Notes: a model not told the origin generated them from the sequence alone. A stretch of 64,000 bases of DNA from Nannocystis pusilla (GCF_026626665.1 NZ_JAPNKE010000002.1:7417168-7481167); one strand, 5' to 3'; shown: positions 36,160 to 45,813, counted from the first letter of the stretch. Translations and numbers: made by a program.

Positions 36160-37776
36160 ATGTCCTGGCGCGCCCCTGCCGTGTTCTCGGTCTCGCTCCT
36201 CCTCGCGGCCTGCGGCGACGCCGGCGGCAGCACCCAGGGCGGCACCAGCGACGGCGACGGCACCAGCGGCGACGCCGGAGGCGCGACCACGGACCCGAGC
36301 TCCGGAGCCGCGAGCGAGACGAGCGAGGTGAGTGACGCCGGCGGCAGCGGGTCCGCGCCGACGACCACCGGCGACGGCACCGGCACCAGCAGCAGCAGCG
36401 GCACCACCGGCGAAGACGGCTTCGGTCCCGGCCCGTGGGACCAGGGCGTCTACATCCCCGCGGAGCCGCAGAAGGACGGCGACCCCGCGCTCGGCTACGA
36501 GGCGCTGCTCACCAAGGGCTACGTGTCGTGCGGGGTCCCGTGGGGCCTGTGGCCGCTCGTCAAGCCGTTCATCGGCGGCTGGGCCGATCGCCCGCCGCTG
36601 CCCGGGCGCACCGGCAAGAACGCCGAGGTCCCGTACCACTGGAACGTCCATAACAAGAACGGCGCCGACATCGTCAGCCAGAACTGCCTGCAGTGCCACG
36701 CCGGCTCGTTCGACGGCCAGCTGATCGTCGGCCTCGGCACCGCCGACTTCGACTTCACCGACGACATCAGCCAGATGTTCGCGAACGTGTGGATCCCCGA
36801 CATCCCGATCCCCGGCCTCGAGGAGTTCACCCGCTTCCTCAACCGCACCAAGGCGCTCGGCCCCGCGACCGTCATGCACACCGTCGGCACCAACCCGGCC
36901 GAGATCATCGCCGTGACCCTGGTGGCGCACCGCGACCGGCACACCCTCGAGTGGTACGACGAGCTGCAGTACCCGCTGCCGGAGATGGTGGTCGCCTCCG
37001 ACCCGCCGCCGTGGTGGCGGGCCAAGAAGAAGCACGCGCTGTTCTACAACGGCATGGCCCGCGGCGATCACCGCGGCACGATGATGCTGGCCTCGGCGCT
37101 GTGCACCGACTCGGTCGCGGAGGCCGAGCAGATCGACGGCTACTTCCACCACATCCAGGCGTTCATCCGCTCGGTGCAGGCGCCGAAGTACCCGCTGGCG
37201 ATCGACGCGGCGCTGGCGAGCGAAGGCGAGAGCCTGTTTTTGGCCAACTGCGCCGGCTGCCACGGCACCTACGCCGCCGACGACGCGCAGGACACGTATC
37301 CCAACCTACTGTTCCCGCTCGACGTCGTCGGCACCGACCCGGTGGTCGCCACCGCCGGCACCGAGTACGCGCCCTACCTGGTCGACTGGTACAACGAGAG
37401 CTGGTACGGCCAGATCACCCGCATGGAGCCCGGCGAGCCGTTCCCCGGCTACATGGCCCCGCCGCTCGACGGGGTGTGGGCGACCGGCCCGTTCCTCCAC
37501 AACGGCTCGGTGCCGACCATCGAGCTCGTCCTCGACAGCACGAAGCGTCCCAAGTACTGGAAGCGCGTCGACTACGACTCGACCCACTTCGACGAGGACG
37601 CGCTCGGCTGGCCGTTCGTCGAGCTGCCCTACGGCCAGATCGGCGCGCCCGAGGACGAGCGCAAGTTCATCTACGACACCACGTTCATCGCCCACGCCAA
37701 CTCGGGCCACACCTTCGGCGACCACCTCACGCCGGAGCAGCGCCGCGCGGTGCTCGAGTACCTCAAGACGCTGTGA
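36160..37776 (+). CDS. Di-haem c-type cytochrome lipoprotein
   Basis: 538 residues. MSWRAPAVFSVSLLLAACGD is a lipoprotein signal peptide (Cys 18), followed by about 70 residues of Gly/Ser/Thr/Asp linker, as in many myxobacterial surface proteins. Haem sites: CLQCH at about 183 and CAGCH at about 363. PGYMAPPLDGVWATGPFLHN contains a Met that may ligate haem, and is typical of di-haem cytochrome c peroxidase-like and related oxidoreductases. Likely an extracytoplasmic electron-transfer or oxidase protein. A haem-c maturation system is not in the window. Its 3' end overlaps the convergent CrtA-like gene by 14 bp. Confidence 0.9.
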   Translation: MSWRAPAVFSVSLLLAACGDAGGSTQGGTSDGDGTSGDAGGATTDPSSGAASETSEVSDAGGSGSAPTTTGDGTGTSSSSGTTGEDGFGPGPWDQGVYIPAEPQKDGDPALGYEALLTKGYVSCGVPWGLWPLVKPFIGGWADRPPLPGRTGKNAEVPYHWNVHNKNGADIVSQNCLQCHAGSFDGQLIVGLGTADFDFTDDISQMFANVWIPDIPIPGLEEFTRFLNRTKALGPATVMHTVGTNPAEIIAVTLVAHRDRHTLEWYDELQYPLPEMVVASDPPPWWRAKKKHALFYNGMARGDHRGTMMLASALCTDSVAEAEQIDGYFHHIQAFIRSVQAPKYPLAIDAALASEGESLFLANCAGCHGTYAADDAQDTYPNLLFPLDVVGTDPVVATAGTEYAPYLVDWYNESWYGQITRMEPGEPFPGYMAPPLDGVWATGPFLHNGSVPTIELVLDSTKRPKYWKRVDYDSTHFDEDALGWPFVELPYGQIGAPEDERKFIYDTTFIAHANSGHTFGDHLTPEQRRAVLEYLKTL

Positions 37777-38516
37777 ACCCGAACGCCGGCTCGCGGCCGT
37801 CGAGCGTGCCGGCCGCGCCGACGGCGGCGAAGCGGAAGAACAGGTCCTCGGCGAACCACCGGCGGGCCAGCGCCGCGCGGGCCGCCGCCTGGTGGTTCGA
37901 GCCGGCCCACGCGAACTGCTCGAGGCTCGCGGCGTCGTCCCACACGCTGAACGTGACCGGACGGATCCACGGCAGCTCGCCGATCCCCAGCGCCGCCCGC
38001 AGGCCGGGCGCGCGGAGCAGGCGGCGGTTGATCGCCGGCACCCGGGCCCAGAAATTCAAGAAGCCGCGCAGGCGCAGGCGGGCGCGGGTGATCGCGACCA
38101 CGGGTAGCCCTTCGGGCAGGTCCGAAAGGCCAGGTCCGAACGGACAGGTCCCGCCCCAGCTGCCGCGGCCGCGCGCCGTCAGCAGCGCGATCGTCCACGC
38201 CTCGCCGGCGCGCGCGGTAGTCGGCGAACAGCCGGCTGCGAGCGAAGAAGTCCTCGAGGACATGCTCCGAAGACCAGGTCGCGATCAGGGCGTAGCGCGA
38301 CAGGTCGGGCCGGGCGGAGAAGCCGAGGCCGCCGCCGCTGCCGCACAGGCGCCAGAACATGAGGCCCGGGGTGGCGGCCAGCGGGGCGCGGGCGCGGCCC
38401 ATCTGCTGGAAGGCCCACAGGCGCTGGCCCGGCGGGAAGCGCAGGACGGTGACCGTGGTGATCGGCGCGCCGGACGGCGGGCGGTGGACCCACCGCAGAG
38501 CGGGCGCGGCCGACAA
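37763..38516 (-). CDS. Spheroidene-monooxygenase-like (CrtA family) protein, frame slip
   Basis: About 250 residues; TTG 38516 is a tentative start. VTVLRFPPGQRLWAFQQMGR, PGLMFWRLCGSGGGLGFSAR and PDLSRYALIATWSSE, then after a slip near 38210 AGEAWTIALLTARGRGSWGG, FWARVPAINRRLLRAPGLRA, IGELPWIRPVTFSVWDD and HQAAARAALARRWFAEDLFF follow the CrtA layout (haem-dependent carotenoid oxygenases). No other carotenoid gene is near, so the substrate may differ. A double palindrome (38108-38152) is inserted in frame in the middle of the gene as TCPFGPGLSDLPEGL. Confidence 0.72.
38108..38152. repeat. Palindrome pair inside the CrtA-like gene
   Basis: CCCTTCGGGCAGGTCCGAAAGGC and GGTCCGAACGGACAG halves, two hairpins in series, in frame with the gene and located between GRGSWGG and PVVAITRARL, which are normally close together in this family. 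Confidence 0.55.
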
Positions 38517-38520
38517 GCGC

Positions 38521-39282
38521 TCAGGACCCCGGAAGGAACTGCACCGCGTGCTGCGGGATCGTCGTGGCCGCGCCGACCAGCACCTGGTCGCCCCAGCGCT
38601 CGACCCACAGCGCGCGGTCGGCCGCCGCACGGTAGACGTAGGTGGCCACCCGCGGCAGCGCCGGGCGCCCGTGCATGCCGACGCCGGCCGCGCTGGCCTG
38701 CCCGCGCCGCTCGAGCGCGTAGGTGTGCTCCTGGTGCGGGATGTGGCGCGGCGGCTCGCCCGACAGCCCGTGGCCGCGGACCGGCTCGGCGAGCAACCAC
38801 CGCTCCTGGTCGGGCGAGCCGATCAGCCAGCGATGGCGGTCGGCGTCGGTCATGACGGCGATGACCGTGGCCGTCGCGCCCTCCTTGAGGTTGACCACGC
38901 CGTCGACCAGATAGTCGCCGTCGAGGTTGGGGTCGCCGGTCTCGACGACGACCACGTCGCCCTGGCGCAGCGCGGTGAGGGTGAGCTCGGGCCCGTCGGG
39001 GGTGTCGGGCGCGGCGCGAGGCGCGGGGGCGGGCTGGAGGCGGCCCTGGAGGCGCTGGGCGACGCGGGCCCGGATCTTCTGGCTCACGGGGTCGCCGGGG
39101 ATCGATCCGGAAGTGGTCGACACGGAAGCAGCCGCCGCGAGGGCCAACTGCGGATGCGGACCGTCGCCCTCGGTGAGCTGCCGCCGGTCGCCCCAGTCGC
39201 GGAGCCGCCGGGCGGCGAGGATGCCGACCCAAAAAGCGCCGGCGATGGTCATGGCGGCGAGCAAGGAGGCGAGCGTCAACAT
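38521..39282 (-). CDS. Membrane-anchored protein with DUF4178-like domain
   Basis: 253 residues from the ATG at 39282. LTLASLLAAMTIAGAFWVGI is a single N-terminal transmembrane helix. After a basic linker comes a beta-rich domain from about 90 (LTALRQGDVVVVETGDPNLD, GDYLVDGVVNLKEGATATVI, RWLIGSPDQERWLLAEPV) with the layout of DUF4178-type domains (a threshold value of confidence only). The stop lies 4 bp before the CrtA-like start, so the two may be co-transcribed. Upstream is the second hairpin array. Confidence 0.65.
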   Translation of the reverse strand: MLTLASLLAAMTIAGAFWVGILAARRLRDWGDRRQLTEGDGPHPQLALAAAASVSTTSGSIPGDPVSQKIRARVAQRLQGRLQPAPAPRAAPDTPDGPELTLTALRQGDVVVVETGDPNLDGDYLVDGVVNLKEGATATVIAVMTDADRHRWLIGSPDQERWLLAEPVRGHGLSGEPPRHIPHQEHTYALERRGQASAAGVGMHGRPALPRVATYVYRAAADRALWVERWGDQVLVGAATTIPQHAVQFLPGS

Positions 39283-40073
39283 GCGGGAGCGGTGGCCCTC
39301 GACGCTTGCTTGTAGCATGCCGCCCGGGCCCGCGGGAGGCCGCGCCCGCCGAGGCCGCCGCGCGTGCGCCTGGCCGTGCGCCCGCGCCGGCGAGGGTCGC
39401 CGCCCGCGCGAGGCGCGAACCACCGACCCGGTCCGCCGCAGGTCCGACGCCGGGCCTCCGGCTTCGGGTCCTGGCCTTGCGCGCGCGCCGGCGCGCCTAC
39501 CGGCGGCCCGAAGGGACATGTCCGTTCGGACATCCAGGAGTGAACGCGCCGCCGGGCGCCGCCGGCGCGGGAATGACGGGTGCCTTCGGACATGTCTGAA
39601 AGGACATTCGTGAGCCGAGGCGGCGCCGCCTCGGCCCGAGGCCGAGGCCGCCCTCGGCCGGGTCCGGAAAATCCGCGCCGGCTCCCCGGCGCGGGAAGGA
39701 CGGGTGCATTCGGACATGTCTGAAAGGACATTTGCTAGCCGAGGCGCCGCCGCCTCGGCGCGAGGCCGCCCTCGATGGCCTGGACCTCCGGCGCGGAGGC
39801 GACGGGTGCCTTCGGACATGTCCGTTCAGACATCCAGAAGCGGCCGCGGCGCCGGCCGTCGCGGCATGGGGAATGACGGGTGCCTTCGGACCCTTTCGGA
39901 CACCTCAGGAGCGGCCGCGGCGCCGGCCGTCGCGGCATGGGAATGACGGGTGCCTTCGGACATGTCCGTTCGGACATCCAGGGGGCGGCCGGGAGCCGGT
40001 CGCCGCGGGCGCGAGAAGGACGATGCCTTCGGACATGTCCGTTCGGACATGCGCGAGGCGGGGCGAGCGTGGC
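39283..40073. other. Intergenic region holding the second hairpin array
   Basis: 790 bp between the start of the membrane-anchored gene and the stop of hrpB. No gene; long apparent reading frames here are repetitive and occur in all frames. The first 230 bp show nothing, the rest is the array at 39511-40052. Confidence 0.6.
39511..40052. repeat. Tandem array of seven hairpin-bearing units, about 70-125 bp
   Basis: Each unit has GGAATGACGGGTGCCTTCGG, a hairpin, then GGCCGCGGCGCCGGCCGTCG-like or GGCGCCGCCTCGGC-like spacer. Hairpins near 39514, 39586, 39709, 39811, 39886, 39955 and 40029 have the form GGACATGTCC with GTTC or TGAA loop and GGACAT; the copy at 39886 is shortened. The array ends 20 bp before the hrpB stop. 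Confidence 0.85.
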
Positions 40074-42621
40074 TCACCGGCGCGGCGTCGGCGGCGCCGC
40101 GGTGCGTGGGTCTTCCGGCCACGAGTGCCGGGGATAGCGGCGCATCAACGCCTTGCGGACCTCGGGGTAGTGGCGGTCCCAGAAGCCGGCGAGGTCGGTC
40201 GTGACCTGCTCGGCGCGGCCGTTCGGGGCCAGCAGGTGGAGCACCAGCGGGACCTTGCCGCCGGCGATGTGCGGGCCGCGGCTCATGCCGAAGAAGTCCT
40301 GCAGGCGCGAGGCCAGCCACGGCGGCTTGTCGGGCTCGTAGTGGACCGCGGCGCGGCGGCCCCCGGGCAGCTGCACGTGCGTCGGCGCCAGCCGCTCGAG
40401 TCCGCCGCCGCCGGCCACGCGACCCAGCAGCTGGCCGAACAGGTCGGCCGCGCGCAGCTTGGCGAAGCTCGACCGCCCCTCGCACAGCTCGGCAAGCACC
40501 TCGCGCGCGACCGCCTCGGTGATCACCGGCGCCCCGGGCACGTGCGCCGCCACGAACGCCGAGCGCGCCATCAGCCCGCGCAGCGCCTCGGCGTCGCCGA
40601 CGAACCGCTCGGGCCCGGCCGCCTGCGCCTGCGCGCGCAGCAGCTCGCTGGCCGCCGGCGGCAGCTGCTTGCTCACCGTGCGCTCGAGCAGGAGCCCCAT
40701 GTACCGCAGCTCGCGCGCCCCTCGACCCGCTCGCGCGCGGCGTTCCACTGCAGCTCGTCGCGCTCCTCGATCTCGTCGATGAGCTGGTCGACCAGCCACT
40801 CCGGCTCGATCGCGCAGGCGCTGCGCACCAGCACCTGCGCCCCGCGGTCGGCCTCGCGCCGCTGCTCGACCTCCAGCGCCAGCAGCCACGGCGCGGTGCG
40901 CACCACCGACCCCGGCCCCAGCCGCGCCGCCCCGCCGCCGGCCAGCGCCAGCGCGCGGAAGCCCCCGACGTCCTCGCGCGCCTGCGCCACCCGCTCGGGG
41001 AAGGCCGCCAGCAGGGCCATGCGCAGCCTGTCCTCTCGTTCCTGTTCTTTGATACCTAGCTCTTTGGACCTGTCCCGTGAGTCATGCGGCAGCGCGCGCA
41101 GCAGCTGGTCGCGGACCTGCAGCGCGCGGCGGGCCGGGCCGGCCAGCAGGCCGCGCTCGTCGCCGCGGCGGCGCAGCTTCTCGAGGTCGGCGAGGTCGAC
41201 CAGGACGTCGGCGTCGGCGTCGCACGAGGCGAGCGCGCCGGCCGGGCGGATCGATCGCTCCGACAGCAGCGCCGCGGCGCCGCAGGCGAGGCCCGGCACC
41301 CCGCGGTCGACGCCCTCGCACAGCAGCCGCCCGAGCCGCGGGTGCAGCGGGAACGCCAGAATGCGCCGGCCCAGCGCGGTGACCTGGCCCGCGGGATCGA
41401 TCGCCCCGAGCCTGCGCAGCAATGCCTCGCCGGCCTGCAGCGCCGCGGTCGGCGGGGCCTCGAACCACGCGAACGCGGCCGGGTCGGCGACCGCGAACGC
41501 GTGCAGGTCGAGCAGCGCGGCTGCCAAATCGACGCGGTGGATCTCCGGCGGCGTGTGCTCCGGCCGGCGGTCGTGGTCGACCTGCGCGTACAGCCGCAGG
41601 CACCGGCCGGCCCGCGTGCGCCCGGCTCGCCCGGCCCGCTGGGCCGCCGAGGCGCGCGAGACCTTGGCGAGCTGCAGCGTCGGGATCCCCGTCCACGGGT
41701 CGTGCGCGGCCACCCGCGCCAGGCCGCCGTCGATCACCGCCGCGATCCCGTCGATCGTCACCGACGTCTCGGCGACGTTGGTGCTGAGGATCAGCTTCCT
41801 CTTGGGACATGGCCGCACGGCCAGGTCCTGCTCGGCCGGCGGCAGCTCGCCGTGCAGCGGGAGCACCTGCATCCCGTGGTGGGCGGCGAACCCGGCGCAG
41901 GTCTCGGCGGCGCGGGCGATCTCGCGGGCCCCGGGCAAAAACACCAGGACGTCGCCGTCGAGCCCCTCGTCGACCAGCTTGGCCAGGGCCCGCAGCACCC
42001 CGAGTGGAGCTCGCTGGGCTCGCCGAGGTGCTCGATCGCCACCGGGTACATGCGGCCGGCGCTGGTGATCCGGGCGCACGGCGTGGCTGACCCTTCGGAC
42101 AGGTAGTTCGCGACCGCGGCGCCGTCGAGGGTCGCCGACATGACCACGATCTTGAGGTCGGGCCGGGCCCCGCGCTGCAGCTGGCGCAGCAGGGCGAGGC
42201 CCATGTCGCCGTCGATGTGGCGCTCGTGGAACTCGTCGAGCACGACCGCGCCGACGTCGCGCAGCTCGGGGTCGGCGTGCAGCTTGCGCCCGAGCAGGCC
42301 CTCGGTGATGAAGCGGAGGCGCGTCTCGGGGCCGACCGCGGATTCGAACCGGACCTGGTAGCCGACGGTCGCGCCGAGCGGCTCGCCGAGGCTCTCGGCC
42401 ACGCGGGCGGCGGTCATGCGCGCGGCCAGGCGGCGCGGCTGGAGCACCAGGATCTCGCGCCCGCCCGCGAGCCCGGCCTGCAGCAGCGCCAGCGGCACGC
42501 GCGTGGTCTTGCCGGCCCCGGGCGGGGCCTCGATCACCGCGCAGGCAGACCGCTGCAACGCCGCGACGATGTCGCCGAGGACCTCGTCGATCGGGAGCTG
42601 CGAGGGTGCGCGCGTCGCCAC
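40074..42621 (-). CDS. hrpB: ATP-dependent RNA helicase HrpB (two frame slips)
   Basis: DEAH-box helicase, about 849 residues from GTG 42621. Walker A APPGAGKTTRVPLALLQ; LQPRRLAARMTAARVAESLG; DEFHERHIDGDMGLALLRQL; VMSATLDG; LVFLPGAREIARA; LSTNVAETSVTIDGIAAVID; SRASAAQRAGRAGRTRAGRC. The HrpB-specific C-terminal domain is present at the end: LQDFFGMSRGPHIAGGKVPL and VTTDLAGFWDRHYPEVRKAL. Slips are near 42000 (after HLGEPSELHS) and 40718. Palindromes of the repeat family lie in coding sequence near 41027-41095 and 41811. RNA target unknown in this family. Confidence 0.92.
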
Positions 42622-42716
42622 GACGGGGCAGCATAGCGGCCCGTCACGGTCGCGCCCGCTCGCCCGTTTGCGCCCGGTCGCGTGAGTTTTCCGAGCGCCT
42701 CGGCGCGCCGCGTGAG

Positions 42717-42763
42717 CTGTCCTCGGGGTCATCTCTCCCGCAGACCTGTCCCGAACGGCAGGC
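42717..42763. repeat. Interspersed palindromes between hrpB and feoA
   Basis: GCTGTCCTCGGGGTCATC and a CCTGTCCCGAACGGCAGG half, two imperfect hairpins of the TGTCC family in the divergent hrpB/feoA spacer, 65-110 bp before feoA. Confidence 0.5.
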
Positions 42764-42827
42764 GGCGGGTGTGCGTCGCACGCCGCGCTTGACCGCGTGC
42801 GGGGCCCGGCGCCAAGCTCCCTCGACG

Positions 42828-43058
42828 GTGGCGTTCAACCTGTCGCAGCTCGAGCTCGGCGCGCGCGCCCGCGTGACCCTCGTCGGAGGCACCGGGCCGC
42901 TGGCGCTGCGGCTGCTCGAGATGGGCTTCACGCCGGGCACCGTGGTGGTGCTGATCAAGCGGGCGCCGTTCGGCGACCCGCTCGAGCTGCAGGTCCGCGG
43001 CTGCCACGTGTCGCTGCGCAAGGCCGAGGCCGCGCGGATCGAGGCGGTCCCGCTATGA
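42828..43058 (+). CDS. feoA: Ferrous iron transport protein A
   Basis: 76 residues, SH3-like fold; GTG 42828 chosen because it gives VAFNLSQLELGARARVTLVG. LRLLEMGFTPGTVVVLIKRA and GDPLELQVRGCHVSLRKAEA are the FeoA signature. It regulates or supports FeoB at the inner membrane. Stop overlaps the feoB start as ATGA. Confidence 0.9.
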   Translation: MAFNLSQLELGARARVTLVGGTGPLALRLLEMGFTPGTVVVLIKRAPFGDPLELQVRGCHVSLRKAEAARIEAVPL

Positions 43059-45220
43059 CCCCGCTGCGCGTCGCGCTGGCCGGCAACCCCAACGTCGGCA
43101 AGACCAGCCTCTTCAACGAACTGACCGGCGCGCGCCACAAGGTCGGCAACTACGCCGGCGTCACCGTCGAGACCCGCGCCGGCGCCGTCGTCCCGCGCCT
43201 GTCGCCGACCCGGCCGATCACCGTCCTCGACCTGCCCGGCACCTACAGCCTCACCCCGATCGCCGAGGACGAGGCCGTCGCGTTCCGCTGCCTCACCGGC
43301 GCCGAGAGCGAGCCGCCCGACGTCGTCGCCCTCGTGCTCGACGCCGCCAACCTGGCCCGCAACCTCTACCTCGCGGTCCAGCTGCTCGAGCTCGGCCGCC
43401 CGCTGGTGGTCGCCCTCAACATGATGGACGTCGCCGCCGAGGCCGGCACGCCCGTCGACCCCGAGGCCCTCGCGCGCGCCCTCGGCGTCCCGGTCGTGCC
43501 GACCGTCGCGCGCACCGGCGAGGGCATGGCGCGCCTGGTCGAAGCGCTAGGTTCCATCGAACATGTCCCTCAGGCCATCTCACCGCTGCGCGCGCCTGCT
43601 GGCCGGCGACGACGGCCTGCCCGCGCCGCCGGACATCGAGGCCGCGCGCTGGCGCTGGCTGGTGTCGGCGGCCGCGGCCGGCACGCTCGAGCTGGCCGGC
43701 CCGACCGCCGCGGAGCAGGCCGCGCTCGCCGCCCACTCCCCGGCGGCCCTGACCGCGGCCGCGCACGCGCGGGTGATCGCCCGCTACCGCGAGGTCGACG
43801 CCCTGCTGGCCGAGATCGGCTTCACCGCCGCCCAGCGCGAGCGGGCGCCGGCGATGACCCGCTCGGCCGCGATCGACCGCGTCCTGACCCACCGCGTGTG
43901 GGGCCTTTTGATCTTCGTCGGCGTCATGGCGACGATCTTCAGCTCGATCTTCACCTGGGCCGAGCCGATCATGGGCGCGATCGAGGCGCTCATCGGCTGG
44001 CTCTCGGAGCAGGTCGGCGCCGCCCTCGGCCCCGGCGTCTTCACCGACCTGCTGACCCAGGGCGTGATCGCCGGCGCCGGCAACGTGCTGGTGTTCGTGC
44101 CGCAGATCGCCCTGCTGTTCCTGCTGCTCGGCATCCTCGAGGACTCGGGCTACATGGCGCGGGCGGCGTTCCTCGTCGACCGCCTGATGGCCCGCGTCGG
44201 CCTGCACGGGCGCGCCTTCGTCCCGCTGCTCAGCGGCTACGCCTGCGCGATCCCGGCGATCCTCGGCACCCGCACGATCACCGACCCGCGCGACCGCCTG
44301 GCCACGATCCTCATGATCCCCTTCATGAGCTGCAGCGCGCGCCTGCCGATCTACGTCCTCTTCATCAGCGCGCTGTTCCCCGCCGACGACCGCGTCGGCC
44401 CGTTCACCGTCGGCAGCCTCATGCTGGTCGGCTTCTACGCGCTGTCGACCGTCTCGGCCCTGGCCGTCGGCGCGATCTGGAAGCGCACCGCCCTGCGCGG
44501 GCCGACCCCGCCGTTCGTGCTCGAGCTGCCGCCGTACCGCCTGCCGCGGCTGCGCAACACCCTGCTCCACGTCTACGACCGCACCGCCGACTTCGTCCGC
44601 CAGGCCGGCACCGTCATCCTCGCGGTCACCGTCGTGCTGTGGGTGCTGCTCAGCTTCCCGCGTCCGCCCGACGCCCCGGACAGCGGGCGCGACGTCGCCG
44701 AGGCGGTGCAGATCGATCCGGCCGCGCATGCCCCGAAGGACATGCCCTCCGAGACAGCCGCGGCTGGCCCCGAGGACAGCCAGCCCGACGACGACTCGCC
44801 GATCGTCCACTCGATCGGCGGCCGCATCGGCAAGGCCATGGAGCCGGTGCTGCGGCCGATGGGCCAGGACTTCCGCATGGGCATCGCCATCCTCGGCAGC
44901 TTCGCCGCGCGCGAGGTCATGATCAGCACGCTCGGCCTGGTCTACGGCATCGAGGCCGACGACGAGAACCAGACCCGCTGCGCGACAAGCTCCGCGAGGC
45001 CCGCGAGCCCGACGGCTCGCGCCGGCACACCCCGCTGAAGGGCCTGGCGGCGATGATCTTCTTCGTCTACGCCTGCCAGTGCATGTCGACGCTGGCGGTG
45101 GTGCGCCGCGAGACCCGCTCGTGGAAGTGGCCGCTGGTGATGTTCGCCAGCATGTCGGCGCTGGCCTACGCGCTGGCGGTCCTGGTCTACCAGGTCGGCC
45201 TCGCGCTCGGCTACACCTGA
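43055..45220 (+). CDS. feoB: Ferrous iron transporter FeoB (two frame slips)
   Basis: GTP-gated Fe(II) permease. The ATG at 43055 overlaps the feoA stop. G domain: GNPNVGKTSLFNELTG, VGNYAGVTVETRAG, DLPGTYSLTPIAEDE, NMMD. After a slip near 43590 the helical linker and membrane core follow: VLTHRVWGLLIFVGVMATIF, NVLVFVPQIALLFLLLGILE, SGYMARAAFLVDRLMARVGL, SGYACAIPAILGTRTITDPR with the Cys of the second Gate motif, and FMSCSARLPIYVLFISALFP. A second slip near 44980 precedes a last pair of transmembrane helices (AAMIFFVYACQCMSTLAVVR). Palindromes lie at both variable loops (43563, 44727). The mscL gene is convergent with 10 bp overlap. Confidence 0.92.
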   Translation: MTPLRVALAGNPNVGKTSLFNELTGARHKVGNYAGVTVETRAGAVVPRLSPTRPITVLDLPGTYSLTPIAEDEAVAFRCLTGAESEPPDVVALVLDAANLARNLYLAVQLLELGRPLVVALNMMDVAAEAGTPVDPEALARALGVPVVPTVARTGEGMARLVEALGSIEHVPQAISPLRAPAGRRRRPARAAGHRGRALALAGVGGRGRHARAGRPDRRGAGRARRPLPGGPDRGRARAGDRPLPRGRRPAGRDRLHRRPARAGAGDDPLGRDRPRPDPPRVGPFDLRRRHGDDLQLDLHLGRADHGRDRGAHRLALGAGRRRPRPRRLHRPADPGRDRRRRQRAGVRAADRPAVPAARHPRGLGLHGAGGVPRRPPDGPRRPARARLRPAAQRLRLRDPGDPRHPHDHRPARPPGHDPHDPLHELQRAPADLRPLHQRAVPRRRPRRPVHRRQPHAGRLLRAVDRLGPGRRRDLEAHRPARADPAVRARAAAVPPAAAAQHPAPRLRPHRRLRPPGRHRHPRGHRRAVGAAQLPASARRPGQRARRRRGGADRSGRACPEGHALRDSRGWPRGQPARRRLADRPLDRRPHRQGHGAGAAADGPGLPHGHRHPRQLRRARGHDQHARPGLRHRGRRREPDPLRDKLREAREPDGSRRHTPLKGLAAMIFFVYACQCMSTLAVVRRETRSWKWPLVMFASMSALAYALAVLVYQVGLALGYT
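44727..44760. repeat. Palindrome encoding a loop of FeoB
   Basis: GCATGCCCCGAAGGACATGC followed by CCTCCGAGACAGCC: TGCCC/GGACATGC hairpin, in frame, translating as AHAPKDMPSETAAAG in the extramembrane loop between two late helices. Confidence 0.5.
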
Positions 45221-45711
45221 GCTGAACGCGAGGGCATGTCCGAACGGACATGCCCCTGAGGGCAGGTCTCAGACCGGCCCGAGCGGGTCTTGAGGAGGTC
45301 GCGGATCTCCATCAGCAGTTTCTCCTGCGACGACGGCTCCGCCGCGGCCTGCTCCTCCTTCTCGGTCATGCGCTCCTTGGCCTTGTGGATCGCCGACACC
45401 AGCAGGTAGACGGCGAACGCGACGATCAGGAACGTGATGACGAAGTTGAGGAACACGCCGTAGCGGACGGTCACGGCCCCCGCCTCGTTGGCCGCCACCA
45501 GCGAGAGGTAGGGCCCCGGGACCTTGCCGTCCTTCAGCACCAGGAACAGGTTGGAGAAGTCGACGCCGCCGAGGGCGAGGCCGATGGGCGGCATGATCAC
45601 GTCGTCGACCAGCGACTTGACGATCGCGCCGAACGCTGCGCCGAGGATGATGCCGGAAGCCATGTCGATCAGGCTCCCGCGCATGGCGAACTTCTTGAAA
45701 CCGCTGAGCAT
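45211..45711 (-). CDS. mscL: Large-conductance mechanosensitive channel
   Basis: 166 residues, homopentameric osmotic safety valve of the inner membrane. FKKFAMRGSLIDMASGIILG is the N-terminal helix and TM1 entry; VKSLVDDVIMPPIGLALGGV and the second TM, NFVITFLIVAFAVYLLVSAI, follow. The cytoplasmic helix is KLLMEIRDLLKTR. Normal proteins end near here; this one has about 20 further residues (GRSETCPQGHVRSDMPSRSA) encoded by a repeat palindrome. Convergent with feoB, overlapping it by 10 bp. Confidence 0.93.
   Translation of the reverse strand: MLSGFKKFAMRGSLIDMASGIILGAAFGAIVKSLVDDVIMPPIGLALGGVDFSNLFLVLKDGKVPGPYLSLVAANEAGAVTVRYGVFLNFVITFLIVAFAVYLLVSAIHKAKERMTEKEEQAAAEPSSQEKLLMEIRDLLKTRSGRSETCPQGHVRSDMPSRSAQV
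45232..45270. repeat. Perfect palindrome in the mscL 3' coding region
   Basis: 11 bp arms GGGCATGTCCG separated by AA (45232-45255), followed by a CCTGAGGGCAGG half. Perfect member of the interspersed family, 12 bp beyond the feoB stop; may terminate both convergent genes while encoding the MscL tail. Confidence 0.7.
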
Positions 45712-45813
45712 CGCGGCGCATTTTATTGTCCAGGACGGACAATTCGCCAGCGAACGGCGAGGGCGAAGTGCGATCCGCGACTCCGCCCGCCACCGAGCGC
45801 GAGCGGGGCCCCA

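Noticed and set aside
39511..40052. Genes in the hairpin array (open frames in all directions reading RTCPFGHP or MSEGT)
   Set aside because: They are translations of the palindrome repeat in GC-rich DNA, overlapping in every frame and without any family match.
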